The notes: generated by a model not told the origin, from the letters alone. Shown: positions 36,361 to 48,007, counted from the first letter of the stretch. The stretch is 64,000 nucleotides of DNA from Mytilus trossulus (GCF_036588685.1 NC_086384.1:52603445-52667444), one strand, 5' to 3'. Translations and numbers: made by a program.

Positions 36361-37191
36361 GGATGTACTTAGGTGAGGTTAGGTAAAAATTAAGAAATTA
36401 AAGTTGATACTATAAACTGGTAGGGCATCAGTTAAGGATACCGATAAGCAAAAAATATTGATAGGTCATGGACCTCCTTTTCCAGATATTTGAGATTTAA
36501 AATATGGCGGGAAAAGGCTGACTCTGACTTTTATAAAAAGGAAGATGTGGTATGATTGCCAATGAGACAACTAGTAACAAAAGACCAAAATGACACAAAC
36601 AATAACAACTATAGGTCACCGTACAGCCTTCAACAATGAGCAATGCCCATACTGCATAGTCAGCTATAAAAGGCCCTGATAAAACAATGTAAAACAATTT
36701 AAACAAAAAAACTAACGGCCTTATTTATGTAAAAAAATGAACAAAAAACAAATATGTAATGCATAAACAAACGACAACCACTGAATTACAGGCTCCTGAC
36801 TTTGGACAGGCACATACATAAATAATGTGGCAGGGTTAAACATGTTAGTGGGATCCCAACCCTCTCCCTAACCTGGGACAGTGGTATAACAGCACAACAT
36901 AAGAATGAACTAAAAAAATCAGTTGAGAAAGGCTTTTAACTCATCAGATAGACAAAAAATACAAGTTTTACCATATATATGCATTGGTATAATACATTTT
37001 TCAGAATTAAAAAAAAGAAAATCACGATTCTTCTAAAATTTTGGTAAATGACCTTTCATGAGCTATTAAGTCTTTTATGACAAAAATAAATAGGTATTAT
37101 GGGGCAAAATATTTTACATTGTATTGTATGGAAAAACTCCAAGGAGTCCAAACATTTGACACAAATTCCAAAATCTAACCTTAGTACATCC
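36361..37191. mobile_element. TTAA-flanked MITE with 'ggatgtactta' ends, interrupted
   Basis: Left end ggatgtacttaggtgaggtt and right end, complement of ggatgtactaaggttagatt, are inverted and lie between TTAA at 36357-36360 and 37192-37195. The element carries a nearly full 'gatgtggtatgattgcca' repeat at 36537-36945. The outer flanks 'aataactta' and 'aagtataagtagatagaaat' belong to yet another tandem repeat, so nesting is three levels deep. Confidence 0.7.
36537..36945 (+). repeat. 'gatgtggtatgattgcca' mussel repeat, nearly complete
   Basis: This is the longest copy in the window. It runs from 'gaagatgtggtatgattgcc' through 'ctataggtcaccgtacagcc', 'cagctataaaaggccctga', 'cgacaaccactgaattacag', 'ctcctgactttggacaggc' and 'gggatcccaaccctctcc' to 'atcagttgagaaaggctttt'. 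The class of this abundant element is not known to me. Confidence 0.8.
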
Positions 37192-38795
37192 TTAAGTATA
37201 AGTAGATAGAAATCAATAAAATTTTAACACAATGTTTATTACTACAAAAGGGAGCTTGGGATTGATTTTGGGGGTTATGGTCCCTAAGGTTAAGGAATAA
37301 GGGGTCCAAAGGGGCCCAAAACAAGCATTTATCTAGTGTCAGTACAAAAAATTGTGTATAAGTGTTTCAATTGTTCTGAAATTGTACTGCAATATTTTAT
37401 ATCATAAGCAGAAGGTTGGGATATATTTTGTGGGTTAGTCTAGGGGCAAAAAAGGGGCCAAAAACAAGTAATTTTGTAGTTTCTAGACAATTAATTGAAG
37501 TTATCTTTCTTTGTCCAGAATGGTTGTTGAATCACCAAAAACCAATGGTTTATGAAATCTTTTGAAAATTGGAGTTATCTTTCTTGTCTTTTCTCATCAC
37601 TTTGCATCCGGCGTCCGTAGTCGTCTTCCGTAGTTAGCTTTTACACAAAACATCTCCTCTGAAACTACTGGGGCCAAATTAAACCAACCTTGGCCACAAT
37701 CATCCTTGGGGTATCTAGTTTAAAAAATGTGTGTCGTGACCCTGCAATACCAACCATTATGGCCACCATGGCTTAAAATAGAACATAGGGGTTAAATGTA
37801 GATTATGGCTTATAACTCTGAAACCAAAGCATTTAGAGCAAATCTGACATGAGGTGAAATTGTTAATCAGGTAAAGATTTTTCTGCCCTGAAATTTTCAG
37901 ACGAATTGGACAACCAGTTGTTGGGTTGCTGCCCCTGATTTGGCAATTTTAAGGAAATTTTACCGTTTTTTGGCTATTATGTTGAATATTATTATAGATA
38001 GAGATAAACTGTAAACAGCAATAAGGTTCAGCAAAGTAAGATCTACAAATAAGTTAGTATGAATAAAATGGCCAGTTGACCCCTGAAGGAGTTATTGCCC
38101 TTTATAGTCATTTTTTACCAATTATTCCTAATTTTTACTAATCTATTAGAAAATCTTCTCCTCCAAAACTACTGGTCCAAATTTAACAATACTTGGCCAT
38201 TATCATCATTGAGGTATCTAGTTTAAAAAATTTGTGTGGTGACCCTGCCAACCAACCAAGTTGGCCGCCATGAGTTAAAAATAGAACATAGGGGTAAAAT
38301 GTAGATTTTGGCTTCAGATTAAGAGCAATTCAGACATGGGAATAAATTGTTTTGCAAGTCAAGACCTATCTGCCCTGACATTTTTAGATAAATCTGACAA
38401 CTGGTTGCTGGGTTGCTGCTCCTGAATTGGAAATTTTTTAGGAAATTTTGCTGTTTTAGGATATTACCTTGAATATAATAATAGATCAAGATAAACTGTA
38501 AACAGCAATAATGTTCAGCAAAGTAAGATCCACAAAAAAGTCAACATGACCAAAAAGGTCTGTTGAACCCTTAAGGAGTTATTGCCCCTAATAGTCAAAT
38601 TTATTATTTTCCTCTGTAACTAATGGGCCAAGTTCATTTTGAATTGAGATAATTGTAAGAAGCAAGAATGTGCAGTAAAGTAAAATCTACAAACACCATC
38701 ACCAAAAACACAATTTAGTCATGAATTCATATGTGTCCTTTGTTTAATATGCACATAGACCAAGGTGAGTGACACAGACTCTTAAAAGCCTCTCG
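37192..38795 (+). repeat. Block of mollusc tandem repeats (two unit types)
   Basis: 37196-37500 has units with 'gggattgattttgggggtta' and 'aaggggcccaaaacaagc'. From about 37590 to 38600 there are two long units, each with 'gaccctgc', 'agaacataggggttaaatg', 'caaccagttgttgggttgc', 'aaactgtaaacagcaata' and 'ggagttattgccc'. The block ends near 38795 with 'gagtgacacagactcttaa'. No coding potential was seen. Confidence 0.75.
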
Positions 38796-39239
38796 TTTAG
38801 AAGTTACTATTAATAATATTAATTTTGAGAGAATTAATATTCAACAGCATAGTGAATTGCTCAAAAGCAAAAAAAAAATGTTTAGGTTTATTCTGTGTCA
38901 GAAACCTATGCTGTGTCAACTTTTCAATCACAATCCAAATTCAGAGCTGTATCCAGCTTGAATGTTGTGTCCATACTAGCCCTAAATATTCTGGGTTCAA
39001 TCTCTGGTCATATAAAGCTGCACCCTGCAGAGCATCTAGTTGATTATATGATTACATGGCCGATTTTAAATAACTTGCTTACCAGACTGCGAAATATTTC
39101 ATGATTATACACTAGGCACTGGCTATGATAACATATAAACAACTGGCATTGAGCACAAACCAATGCTTATAATGCCGGACCACTTAATTAATAGTTAGAG
39201 CACTGAGAAACTAGTCTATTAAAAACTGGCAAACCCTTG

Positions 39240-39590
39240 TACGTCTTCAAATTGGTTTCCGTTCTCTATCTTAGGTTTTCCCTAACCAAATGTTATGAAA
39301 CTTATACCCAATACTTATGACCACAAAACACACATCAAAAAGTTTGAATTTTGGTGGTGTCACTTTAATTGTTCCAGAGTTGTGCCCCTTTACAAATTAA
39401 AAAAATGCTTGAATTTTCATTTGCGTTCTCTAACTTAGGTTTGCCTCAACCAAATGTTATGAAATGTATACACAATGCTTATCATATATGTACCACAACT
39501 TTTGAAAACTCAGATATCACTTTTGACTAATGATACTGGGAAGATCCTGAAAAAATACAGTTTTTTGGTGAACAAACCAAAGTAAGAAAT
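39240..39590 (+). repeat. Tandem duplication with 'aaccaaatgttatgaaa' units
   Basis: Two units of about 180 bp share 'ccgttctctatcttaggtt', 'ccaaatgttatgaaact' and 'aatgcttat'. They are recognised from memory as a mollusc repeat. The surrounding DNA, 38796-39239 and 39591-40696, shows no gene that I can support. Confidence 0.6.
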
Positions 39591-40696
39591 TAAAACCTCA
39601 AAGAAACATAAATGGAACAATACAAAAAAACGTTCTTGCAAGTTCTCATGATACCATATCGCATATTAAAATCACATCTTGCAGAAATGCACCTTAAGTG
39701 GAAAAGATCCTCTTCCTATTTTGAGCTTTTCCTGCTATCCGAAATAAAAACTGTGGAACTTATTTTATCGGAATCATTTGGCAATATTTGTAATCTACTC
39801 CTTCTTTACGTAAATCTCTGAGGCGATGGAGCCCACTCAGCTAGCTGTGTCCCCTTGTGGATTATTGTTAAACATGTAAATGTATTCAAATAAAAGTTAA
39901 TCCATTGCAAATGTTGAAAGGAAATTTCCGAATGGAAAGTTGGGCATTCACAAAATTTTATTACAGGAATGTGCATATACACAAAGCAGTCATAGTATGT
40001 TGGCCATTATGTAGATTTGATATCAACAGCAATTTTAATCTAAATACAATTTATGAACGGTTGGTACTGATTTAAATAAGTCTTTAACCTTAAAACTAAA
40101 TATTAGATTAAAGACACAGCTATTTTTAGTGTTAATTACAGGTTGGCCGTCACTGTTTATCATAGTTTAACATAGAAACCTATTGTGAAAACAAGAGAAC
40201 TCTCTATGTCAGAAAACACCGTCAAAAATCCAAATAGACTATCCACACTGATCTGTGTCCACACTTGTTTGTTAACGAAAAATTGATTAATTTATTAAGA
40301 TTGGTGATTGTTTAAAACCACATATACCAACAAAGCTATATCGAGGCGATGTTAACCTATGCGAAAGACTCGAAAGGACAAAAAACATGATGCATCTTAT
40401 GTCACGAGAATAGTCATCAATATTACTGATCGTCCGAGGTCTTTCAATAAAACCAGGGATTCATGCACTGACTGTCACGCATAAACTGAATGACGCTTTC
40501 TTTTTTTTTTTATTTCTAATTCAGATTTATTCTAAGGGGATACATTGCCATGCAAATACCAAGTTTAATCCATAACAGAGTTAAATTAATGTTATGGCAA
40601 CGTGACGTTCTTGGTTGTTATAGCCAAATAAGATAATGTCCAAATTAAAATTGTATAAGAACATATGTTTCTTTTATCTAAAGTTATATAAATATA

Positions 40697-40857
40697 GATT
40701 CTTACATTGATACCAGTGGATTATCGGATTTATCCAATCGAGATAGTTAAATTATCAATTTTAAAGTCCGAGCCGCTTCGGCGAGGACTTTAAAATTTAT
40801 AATTTAACTATCGAGATTGGATAAATCCGATAATCCACGAGTAACTATGTAAGAATC
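40697..40857. mobile_element. 161-bp near-perfect palindrome (foldback MITE)
   Basis: The arms run from 'gattcttacattgatacc' to 'caattttaaagtcc' and back from 'ggactttaaaatttataa' to 'actatgtaagaatc', with a small GC-rich centre 'gagccgcttcggcg'. The arms are about 70 bp each. A transcript across it would form a long hairpin. It is non-coding. Confidence 0.85.
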
Positions 40858-41869
40858 AGTTTCTCTAATGATAAAAATGACATTTTCTTTTTTTGTTAAC
40901 CAAAAATCCCCTTCGAGTGCCTTTCACATTGCACGAAGTTGTCAATTTCATTAACACCTGTTATCATATTTTGATTCATTCAGTTGGCTAAAAAGGTCAT
41001 GACCCTTAAAATCATCCAATGATCTTTTGAGATCACTAGCAACCACACGTTGATTAAATTTTTTTATACAATGGGTTCGGAAAGGGATAAATTTCCATAG
41101 AGTTAGAGAAAAAGCGTTATCCTTCCATGGTGCTAATTTGATCATAATTCAAAATTTGTAAATAATTAATGTGTCTTATTTATATATTGACGAATATAGT
41201 GCTTTGTCTGGGCAATTATTTATTTATGATTCATTCATGACCATTCTTTTGTTGAAATAAACAACTAATTCTGATGATATTGACATTAATCTAAAAAGTA
41301 TTTTAAAATAATTTGGACTATATTATTTGAAATATTTTGTCACAAAACATTCAGGATGTGTGTATCATTTAAATAAGAATCCTCTGTCAGACTGAACATT
41401 TATAATTATCATACAGTAGTTCCTGTTTCGTGAAAAACAAAACATAACAGATTTAGAGTTTTACTGTTTTCCTGAGTGTCGTGCGATCACTGTTCGGTCA
41501 ATGTTTTGAACTAGTTTCAATAACTACGCCGAGTACTTTAAGATCGGCCAGTGTTTTTTTCAGTTTTGTTTATTTTGCCTGGTTCCAATCTTCAACTGTA
41601 TTTTGTTTAAATGAAATGTATTAATATTTGCATGTTGTAGGTATTCGGTGTGTTTTTGTTGTTGAGTTGCTGTCTCACTGGCGCAAACCTTGCATTTTTA
41701 TTTTCAATATTACATTTTGAAATACAAAGGCATTCATGCACTTTCTATAACTAGTAAAGAAAGTCCATGAGGCATTCAACAGTCCCCCCCTGACTGTACA
41801 GTTATTCGTAAATTAGATTATTGTGATTTTAGTGGGGATAAAAAAAACGGATGTCACGTTATTTCTGTA

Positions 41870-42006
41870 ACAATGATGACGACGTCACGGTTCAATCGTT
41901 AACTACAGATACCTCATCGAGATACCCACAGAGCGAAGACAATCGAAAAAGCGTTTAATTCTTGTTTATAAAACATAATTAAAGAGAGAAGTTATCCGAG
42001 TAAGGT
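41870..42006 (+). promoter_or_regulatory. Candidate promoter and 5' UTR exon of the gene at 42555
   Basis: A CRE-like 'gacgacgtcacgg' near 41880 is followed by CpG-containing sequence and a good donor 'gtaag|gtaaga' at about 42005. An acceptor-like 'tttaatgtag' lies two bases before the ATG at 42555. This suggests an upstream non-coding exon joined across a 0.55-kb intron. It rests on sequence signals only. Confidence 0.35.
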
Positions 42007-42554
42007 AAGAAAAACCGACTGATTTTCTCTCGCGATTTTACTGTATGAAATTTTTGTATTAAGTTAAAAATTAGACATTTTCTATTCTTGAAAAAATATT
42101 TTCATTACATATCACAATGTCATGGTTTTGTATAAATGCGACGGGAAGGGGAATTTACGAAACACTTTTTATGTAAATTTAGAAAATAATTGTGAACTAC
42201 ATAGTACTTGGTTTTTGTTTATTCTGTCAATAATTTAGTGATCTTTAGCATTTTCCATACAATAATTTTGTTAACGCTAAATCAGTCAATATTTAATTGC
42301 ATTACATCAGAAGACAATAAGAAAGTAAAACAGGTAAACCACACGAATTGATTTCAACGTTGTTCATCGCTAAATATACGTGATCCAGCGTGCGCATTCG
42401 TTGTACAAAGCCTACACGTTTCCCACCAATAACCGAAATGGAACTCAAAAACAATAGTGTAAAACGGAGACTGAATCTTGTTCTAATTGCCATTTTTTTT
42501 TTATTTCCCTCTCCTTTTAATTCAATTCACACGTGTTAAACCTTTAATGTAGCT

Positions 42555-45500
42555 ATGGGTGACGTAGATAATCCGTTTCAGCAGTTAGAGGATGCCAAAA
42601 AGCAGCTTATTATGGATTTTAAAGAAAATGCAAAGTCCGTTCAGGAATTAGAATTTTGGAATAGAATGGAAAGCGTGAGAGATAATTATCCAAATTCCCA
42701 AGAGGACAGTTCATCAGGAGATACGACAGGTGAGCTAAGTAAATATACAGAGGACATGAATGTAAAGAGTCTTTGTCGTTAATAAGCTGCTGATTTCAGC
42801 ATCTTAAAAGACCTCAGTTACTTAGGAAGTAACCATTTGATTTCTGGTGATTTTTTTGGAAAAAAAGTTTGTTTCCAGTTTTTGGAGAAAAAAATCATTT
42901 GTTTTTGACCCTGAGAAAAAAAAAAGTTTTTTACCCTCAGCTGCAACTATATGTTATGCTAAAATTGAAAGAAAAAAATGTTTTCAACTTATCGCTAAAA
43001 AAATGATTGTTTTTAGTCAAAGGCGGAAAAATAAGGTTTGTCCGAAAAAAAATCCATAGACTCACATATAAGTAGATATATCTTAAACTTATAATTGTTA
43101 TGTCAAAAATTTGAACAGACGAAGAGCAAGTCGAGGGAGTGAATTTGACTAAAGGCAAGAAAACAGACGAAAAGGTACCAGATACTTCAGTTGGTATGTA
43201 CACATCAATTCATTATTGATATTTGTGGTTGTGTTAACAACGGGATTTTTAAATTTAAAGCGGCAATAAAGACAATAATCCATTGCTTATTCATTATGTG
43301 CATAATTATGGTAATTTTGTGTCACGAAATAGCACACCATATTCCTTCTATTTGATAGCAACTTACATGTATTAAGATGCATGAATGACCAGTTGAAAGT
43401 GTATTATGAATAATAATAATTGTTGCTGTTGTTTCATTTCAGAATGTTGTTCTGTTTTTTGGGTTTTTGCTTTGAGGCTTGTAATACTGCTTTTCTCCCA
43501 TTACTCAAAAGTATCTTTTTATAAAAACAGGAGTCGAAAGATACAAAAAGTGACAAAATATATTCATTTCATTTAGAGACACAACCCAACAAAACCATGG
43601 TAAAACAACACATCGGAAAGGCAGTATATGAATAACAATAAAATTATAATTTCTAATTAAAAGAATAGTGTTATTTTATTTTGCTTAGTCTTTAGTTTTC
43701 TATGTTGTGTCTTCTACATGTACTTTTATTTGTCTGTTTGTCTTTTTATTTTTAGCCATGGCGATGTCAGTTTATTTTCAGTCTATGAGTTTGACTATCC
43801 CTCTGGGATCTTTTGACCCTCTTCTATCATGTACTGCTTGTGTTTCTTTTACATTTAAAATCATTTCATATATATCCTCTTTCATATTAAGAAGAAACAA
43901 TTCAACAGAAGTCAGCTGCCGGAGAAAGAGCAGACGAAGAAAAGACTTTAAGAGAACATACTGAATCATTCCACATACCTGAGATGGAACATGGAGCAGG
44001 GGATGATACACATTTGCTTCAAAAGGATTTTATATTCCAAAATGATGGCGTGGAGCATGACTTCAGTCAAAATGCTACCAGTAAGTTATAGAGAAAAAAC
44101 CAACAACAGTTTATGTAATACAGATCAGTAGAGTAAACAACAGGAATAACAATCATTATCTAAACAATTTGATGAATACGTAAAAAACATTATTTTTTTT
44201 GTGAATATCGAATTGTATGCTATTACTTATAAGTGACAATTTTAGTTTCAATTTTAACATGTACCGAATTTTTCATCTTGATTTTCCCCAATCAGCCATA
44301 TTATTTTTTCGTTTACCTTTACCGCCCTTTTACTCAAGCATACAAAACAAACCTTTGATCAACTTGCTTGCTATTTTTGTTTGGATCTTTGTAAAAAAAG
44401 GTAGGTAGTCTGTTTCCTTTAGACTGGAATTTGATTGGACAATAAATATTAACTTCATTGCATGTCAATTGTTATTGTCTAATCAAATCTCAGTATATAT
44501 AAAACAGACTGAAACTCATCCTACCCATTGTTTGCACACATCCAAGCAAACATAGCAAACACGTTGATCAAAGGTTTACTTTGCATGCTTTAATAGAAGA
44601 GCTGTAAGAATATCGTTTGTTAACTCTCCTGTATGTTTTTTATGCCCCACCTACGGTAGTAGAGGGGCATTATGTTTTCTTGTCTGTGCGTCCGTTCGTC
44701 TGTCCGTCTGTCCCGCTTCAGGTTAAAGTTTTTGGTCAAGGTAGTTTTTGATGAAGTTGAAGTCCAATCAACTTCAAACTTAGTACACATGTTCCCTATG
44801 ATATGATCTTTCTTATTTTAATGCCAAATTTGAGTTTTTATGCCAATGTCACGGTCCACTGAACATAGAAAAGGAAAGTGCGAGTGGGGCATTCGTGTAC
44901 TGAGGTTACATTCTTGTTTAAAAATATTATAGAATCATTTTTTCTTTATATACATTTAGTTTTATTTTTTCAGGAGACAAATCCCTGATCAATTTATTTG
45001 AAAACGGAGACAGCAATGGACTGGGAGCTTTACAGGTATGTAATATGTTGATAAGATGGATGATAAAGGTCACTGAGACACCAATCCCAAAATTGAACGA
45101 AAAAAAACAAATGTGTTACTCGTTATTGAAGTCATTGTAGTGCCTCATATTTTGTTTCACATATATTTTTTCTCTGATAGTTCTCGCATATGCAAACATA
45201 TAACAGCTTCTTATTTATATGAAGCAACAAACAGGGCAATCTTCATTACAGAATAATATAAAACTGTCAAAAATGAGTCTAAAGCGGCCTCGGTCCAATA
45301 AGTTTTGTGGACTCAATAGAGACTACCTAAGAGCTGTAACACTCAAAATACTGTAGAAGTGTTCAGTCTATGCTCATGCTTAAGAACATTATTACACATA
45401 TTGTTGTGCTATCATGCAAACATTTTGATGTTATTCTAGTTTTTATATGCATGTGTATCTTCCATCATTCATTAATTGAATAAAGTCAAATTAATAACAA

Positions 45501-46947
45501 CTGTTTAGGATTTAGTTGTTACATTTTAGTAGTCTATCATAAAAACGTTTTTTTAAGTTGCATTATGCTTGATACTGCATTAAGCTATATAGTAACACAG
45601 TCTAATTACAATATAGATCTCTGATTTCGTTATACTATCGGTTATACTCATTGTATGTAGTAATTAACGTAGTACTAGTGTAACGAAATTCGAGGTCTAT
45701 ATTTTAATTAGATTGGTTAGTAGCATATAAGTGATCGAACACTTGTACCGTTATTGATTTCAGTTGACAGAAGACAAACTGGAAATAAATGAAACAGAAA
45801 ACAAAAATGTATCTGCTGAAAAAGCCAATGGTTGCAAGGTTGGTATCAAAGATCTCTTCAAAGCAGCAAAGAAAACAGCAAAAATGGAAGCAAAGGAATC
45901 TGAGAAGAAAAGAAAACTGAAAGAAAAAGAAACGAAGAGGAAACGAAAAATCGAAGCCCGAGAGACTGAAAGGAAAAGAAAACTAGAAGAAAATGAATCA
46001 AAAAAGAAAATGAAAATAGAGGCTCAGGTATCTATGGAGGAAAAAACACGAGAAGTAAAGGAAATTAAAAAGAAAAGAAAGATGGAAAAAAAGAAAGCTT
46101 AGAACCAGAAGAAGTATGAAAAATGTGTATCTAAGTTAGACGAATACGAGTCAAAACAGAAAAGAAAAGATGAAAAAAAATCATCACAGGGGGGAAATAT
46201 ATCGGACTCTAAACAATTTAAGCAGAAACAGAAAATTGATCAAAATGATTTTAAAGAAAATAAACCAGAAACAAACGACAAAAAAGTCAATGGAGAGCAT
46301 ACATCTTTTCGCGAAAAACCTTTAATTGAAATAGAGGAACATAATGGCAAGGTAGCAAAGGAGAAAAAAGAACTGAAAGCTAAAAAATCTGCAGTGGAAG
46401 AAAAGGTGAAAACAGGCGTACCTGGAGTAAAAGAGCTAAACGAAAAACTTAAATCAATGGAATTCAAAGAGAAAATAATTACAGGTAAGATATACATGTA
46501 TATACAAAGCTGTGACATGCAGTATTTTAAATCGTATTTTCGAAATATACTTTGTACAACATTTTTGACAACATCGCTGTCAGTTATCGCTATTTTTATG
46601 CGCAACCTAGGAACAGCTGTATATATGTTCCTGACGAAACATATTTTAAACATGTTTAGCTAGTTTTGTGATGATTAAGAAAACGGATGACTATATTCGT
46701 ACTTTATTTGGCCTTTTAAACTTTTTTGGATTCGAGCGTCACTGATGAGAGCTACTGATGAGTCTTTTGTAGACGAAACGCGCGTCTGGCGTATACTAGT
46801 ATACTAAATTTATTCCTGGTATCTATATGAGTTTATTTAATACTTATTTTCTATATTTATTTTGTAGATGAGACAAAACCAGTGAATAAGCCAAAGCTGA
46901 TGGATTTTGTTAGAAGCCTTGTTGGATTCATTCGGAACAGATACTAA
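42555..46947 (+). CDS. Unrecognised Lys/Glu-rich protein gene with in-frame stop or exitron
   Basis: Exons joined by phase and splice signals: 42555-42729, 43119-43193, 43892-44080, 44974-45035, 45764-46484 and 46868-46947. The start MGDVDNPFQQLEDAKKQLIM is followed by acidic, charged sequence, then RDKSLINLFENGDSNGLGAL, then a highly charged helical stretch with repeating phrases such as KRKRKIEARETERKRKLEE, and a last exon PKLMDFVRSLVGFIRNRY. A TAG at 46100-46102 interrupts exon 5, yet the same frame stays open for 127 more codons to a donor at 46485. The stop ends a possible 75-bp intron (46028-46102, donor 'ctcag|gtatct', acceptor 'agcttag') whose removal keeps the frame and gives 408 residues; retention gives a protein truncated after KKKA. 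A poly(A) signal is at 47080. I do not recognise the family. The basic repeats suggest a nuclear or nucleic-acid-binding role, which is inference only. Confidence 0.65.
43640..43830 (+). repeat. Mussel dispersed repeat in intron 2 of the Lys/Glu-rich gene
   Basis: Phrases 'tttctatgttgtgtcttct', 'gtctgtttgtctttttat', 'agccatggcgatgtcagttt' and 'gagtttgactatccctctgg' mark a high-copy mytilid repeat recognised from memory. A similar piece is at about 62620-62700. The 85-codon frame at 43707-43964 arises partly from this repeat. Confidence 0.65.
44337..44590. mobile_element. 254-bp palindromic MITE
   Basis: Left arm 'aagcatacaaaacaaacc', 'tttgatcaacttgcttgc'. Right arm complement 'aagcatgcaaagtaaacc', 'tttgatcaacgtgtttgc'. 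Similarity continues to 'ggaatttgattggacaat' against 'agatttgattagacaat', so each arm is about 110 bp. It lies in intron 3 of the Lys/Glu-rich gene. Confidence 0.75.
44640..44925 (+). repeat. Mussel 'tatgccccacctacggtagt' repeat
   Basis: It runs from 'tatgccccacctacggtag' through 'cgtctgtccgtctgtcccgc', 'agtccaatcaacttcaaac' and 'acatgttccctatgatatg' to 'gcgagtggggcattcgtg'. It is recognised from memory as one of the most frequent mytilid repeats. It is non-coding. Confidence 0.8.
45601..45714. mobile_element. 114-bp inverted-repeat MITE
   Basis: Left arm 'tctaattacaatatagatc' and 'tgatttcgttata' pair with the right arm 'taacgaaattcgaggtc' and 'tatattttaattaga'. It sits about 50 bp before exon 5 of the Lys/Glu-rich gene. 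Confidence 0.7.
46728..46830 (+). repeat. Mussel 'cgaaacgcgcgtctggcg' repeat tail in the last intron
   Basis: The segment 'ttggattcgagcgtcactga' to 'gacgaaacgcgcgtctggcg' and 'tattcctggtatctatatga' also occurs at 19615-19690 and, in part, near 18105-18135. This motif is the main reason for calling the organism a mussel. Confidence 0.8.
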
Positions 46948-47329
46948 AACGTTCATTCAAACTCTGCTCCGATCATTCTTTGTTGCACAGTTACATATAT
47001 GTTTTTGTTTATCTGTGAATATTTATTTCTTGCCTTTGGTTTTTTTTTCATTTTGTATTTTCTATGAGATTTTTGTTTTAATAAAAAAAAAAAGTTATAT
47101 ACAAATCCTTTACGTTTATAACAGGTGAATCTGGGATAAACAACGAATGCTTTGTAGTTATACATGAGATACTTTAATCGGCTTCAAGTTATTCTGAGTT
47201 TGGTCCGGAGTTTAGGCAATTCAATTGTCATAATCTCATGTTTACCTTATTTTATATATACCTAGACTAGAAGTATTTTTTAACGCTCTTTGCACGTTAA
47301 TTAAGAACCCTTGCAACAACTCTTTGAAG

Positions 47330-47545
47330 GGTCCGTAGGTGGCCTGTAGCAAGGCAAAATTTCTGTCCCTTTCCAATATACCCTCATTTTCTAGTGAAAG
47401 TCCAAATTTCCCCGACCATCATCCCAGATGGCCTCTATCATTTCAAGACCTACCTATAGTATTTATTGTGAACTTGTTCTCGTCCTTAATATGCATAAAA
47501 TATTTGCCACTGGACGTTAAGCAACCAACAACAACCAACCAACTA
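47330..47545 (+). repeat. SINE-like or retroelement tail ending in a (CAAC)n run
   Basis: It ends with 'catgcataaaatatttgccactgg'-like sequence (split here as 'aatatgcataaaatatttgc' and 'cactggacgttaagcaacc'), then 'aacaacaaccaacc'. This tail is familiar from many bivalve genomes. The upstream part ('ggccgatcatcccagatgg'-like) is less certain. Confidence 0.5.
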
Positions 47546-47722
47546 GAAGTATTTTAATTGACCTTTGTACTGGTAATCTGGAACCAATCTAAGTTAATTG
47601 TTGATATAGATATATGATGTAGTCTTGGCTTATTTCTACACTTGCTTGCAATGCAATGTTCCTTTCCCTTTACTAATTTGAATAGTGCAGAAATACAGAC
47701 CTCAACGTTATGAAAAAAAGAT

Positions 47723-48007
47723 TTGCGTGGAGGAAATGTCGAGAAACAGATATATGAATCGTTCAAGAAACATGACTCTGATTTTTTAGCACAGTCTAGT
47801 AAAATTGAATTAAATGACTCGGTCATCGAGTCACTGTCATTGAAGCTTTTAGATATAAAATCTGCAAACATTTTTTCTGTGTATGAAGCAATTGCTTCAT
47901 CAGTCCAAAGAAATTTACCCGGCAAAGAGTCTAGTTGGTGTGAGTCACACGGCACGGATAAAAAATTAGCAAACATTGCACAACTACATGTAGTAATTTG
48001 TGATTAG
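47723..48007 (+). CDS. Candidate exon of an unrecognised protein
   Basis: An open frame of 94 codons reads like a soluble protein (RGGNVEKQIYESFKKHDSDF, SKIELNDSVIESLSLKLLD, SVYEAIASSVQRNLPG). Its codon composition resembles coding DNA more than its AT-rich surroundings. The start is TTG, so the exon would begin with a splice acceptor, but only a poor one is visible ('aaaaaaag' before 47719), and no strong donor ends it. It could be an exon, a pseudogene fragment or chance. The minus strand is also open across 47554-47976. Confidence 0.3.
   Translation: MRGGNVEKQIYESFKKHDSDFLAQSSKIELNDSVIESLSLKLLDIKSANIFSVYEAIASSVQRNLPGKESSWCESHGTDKKLANIAQLHVVICD

Noticed and set aside
47554-47976. 140-codon minus-strand frame
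   Set aside because: It has no recognisable family or splice or start support, and it overlaps a plus-strand frame with more protein-like composition. Neither is proven.
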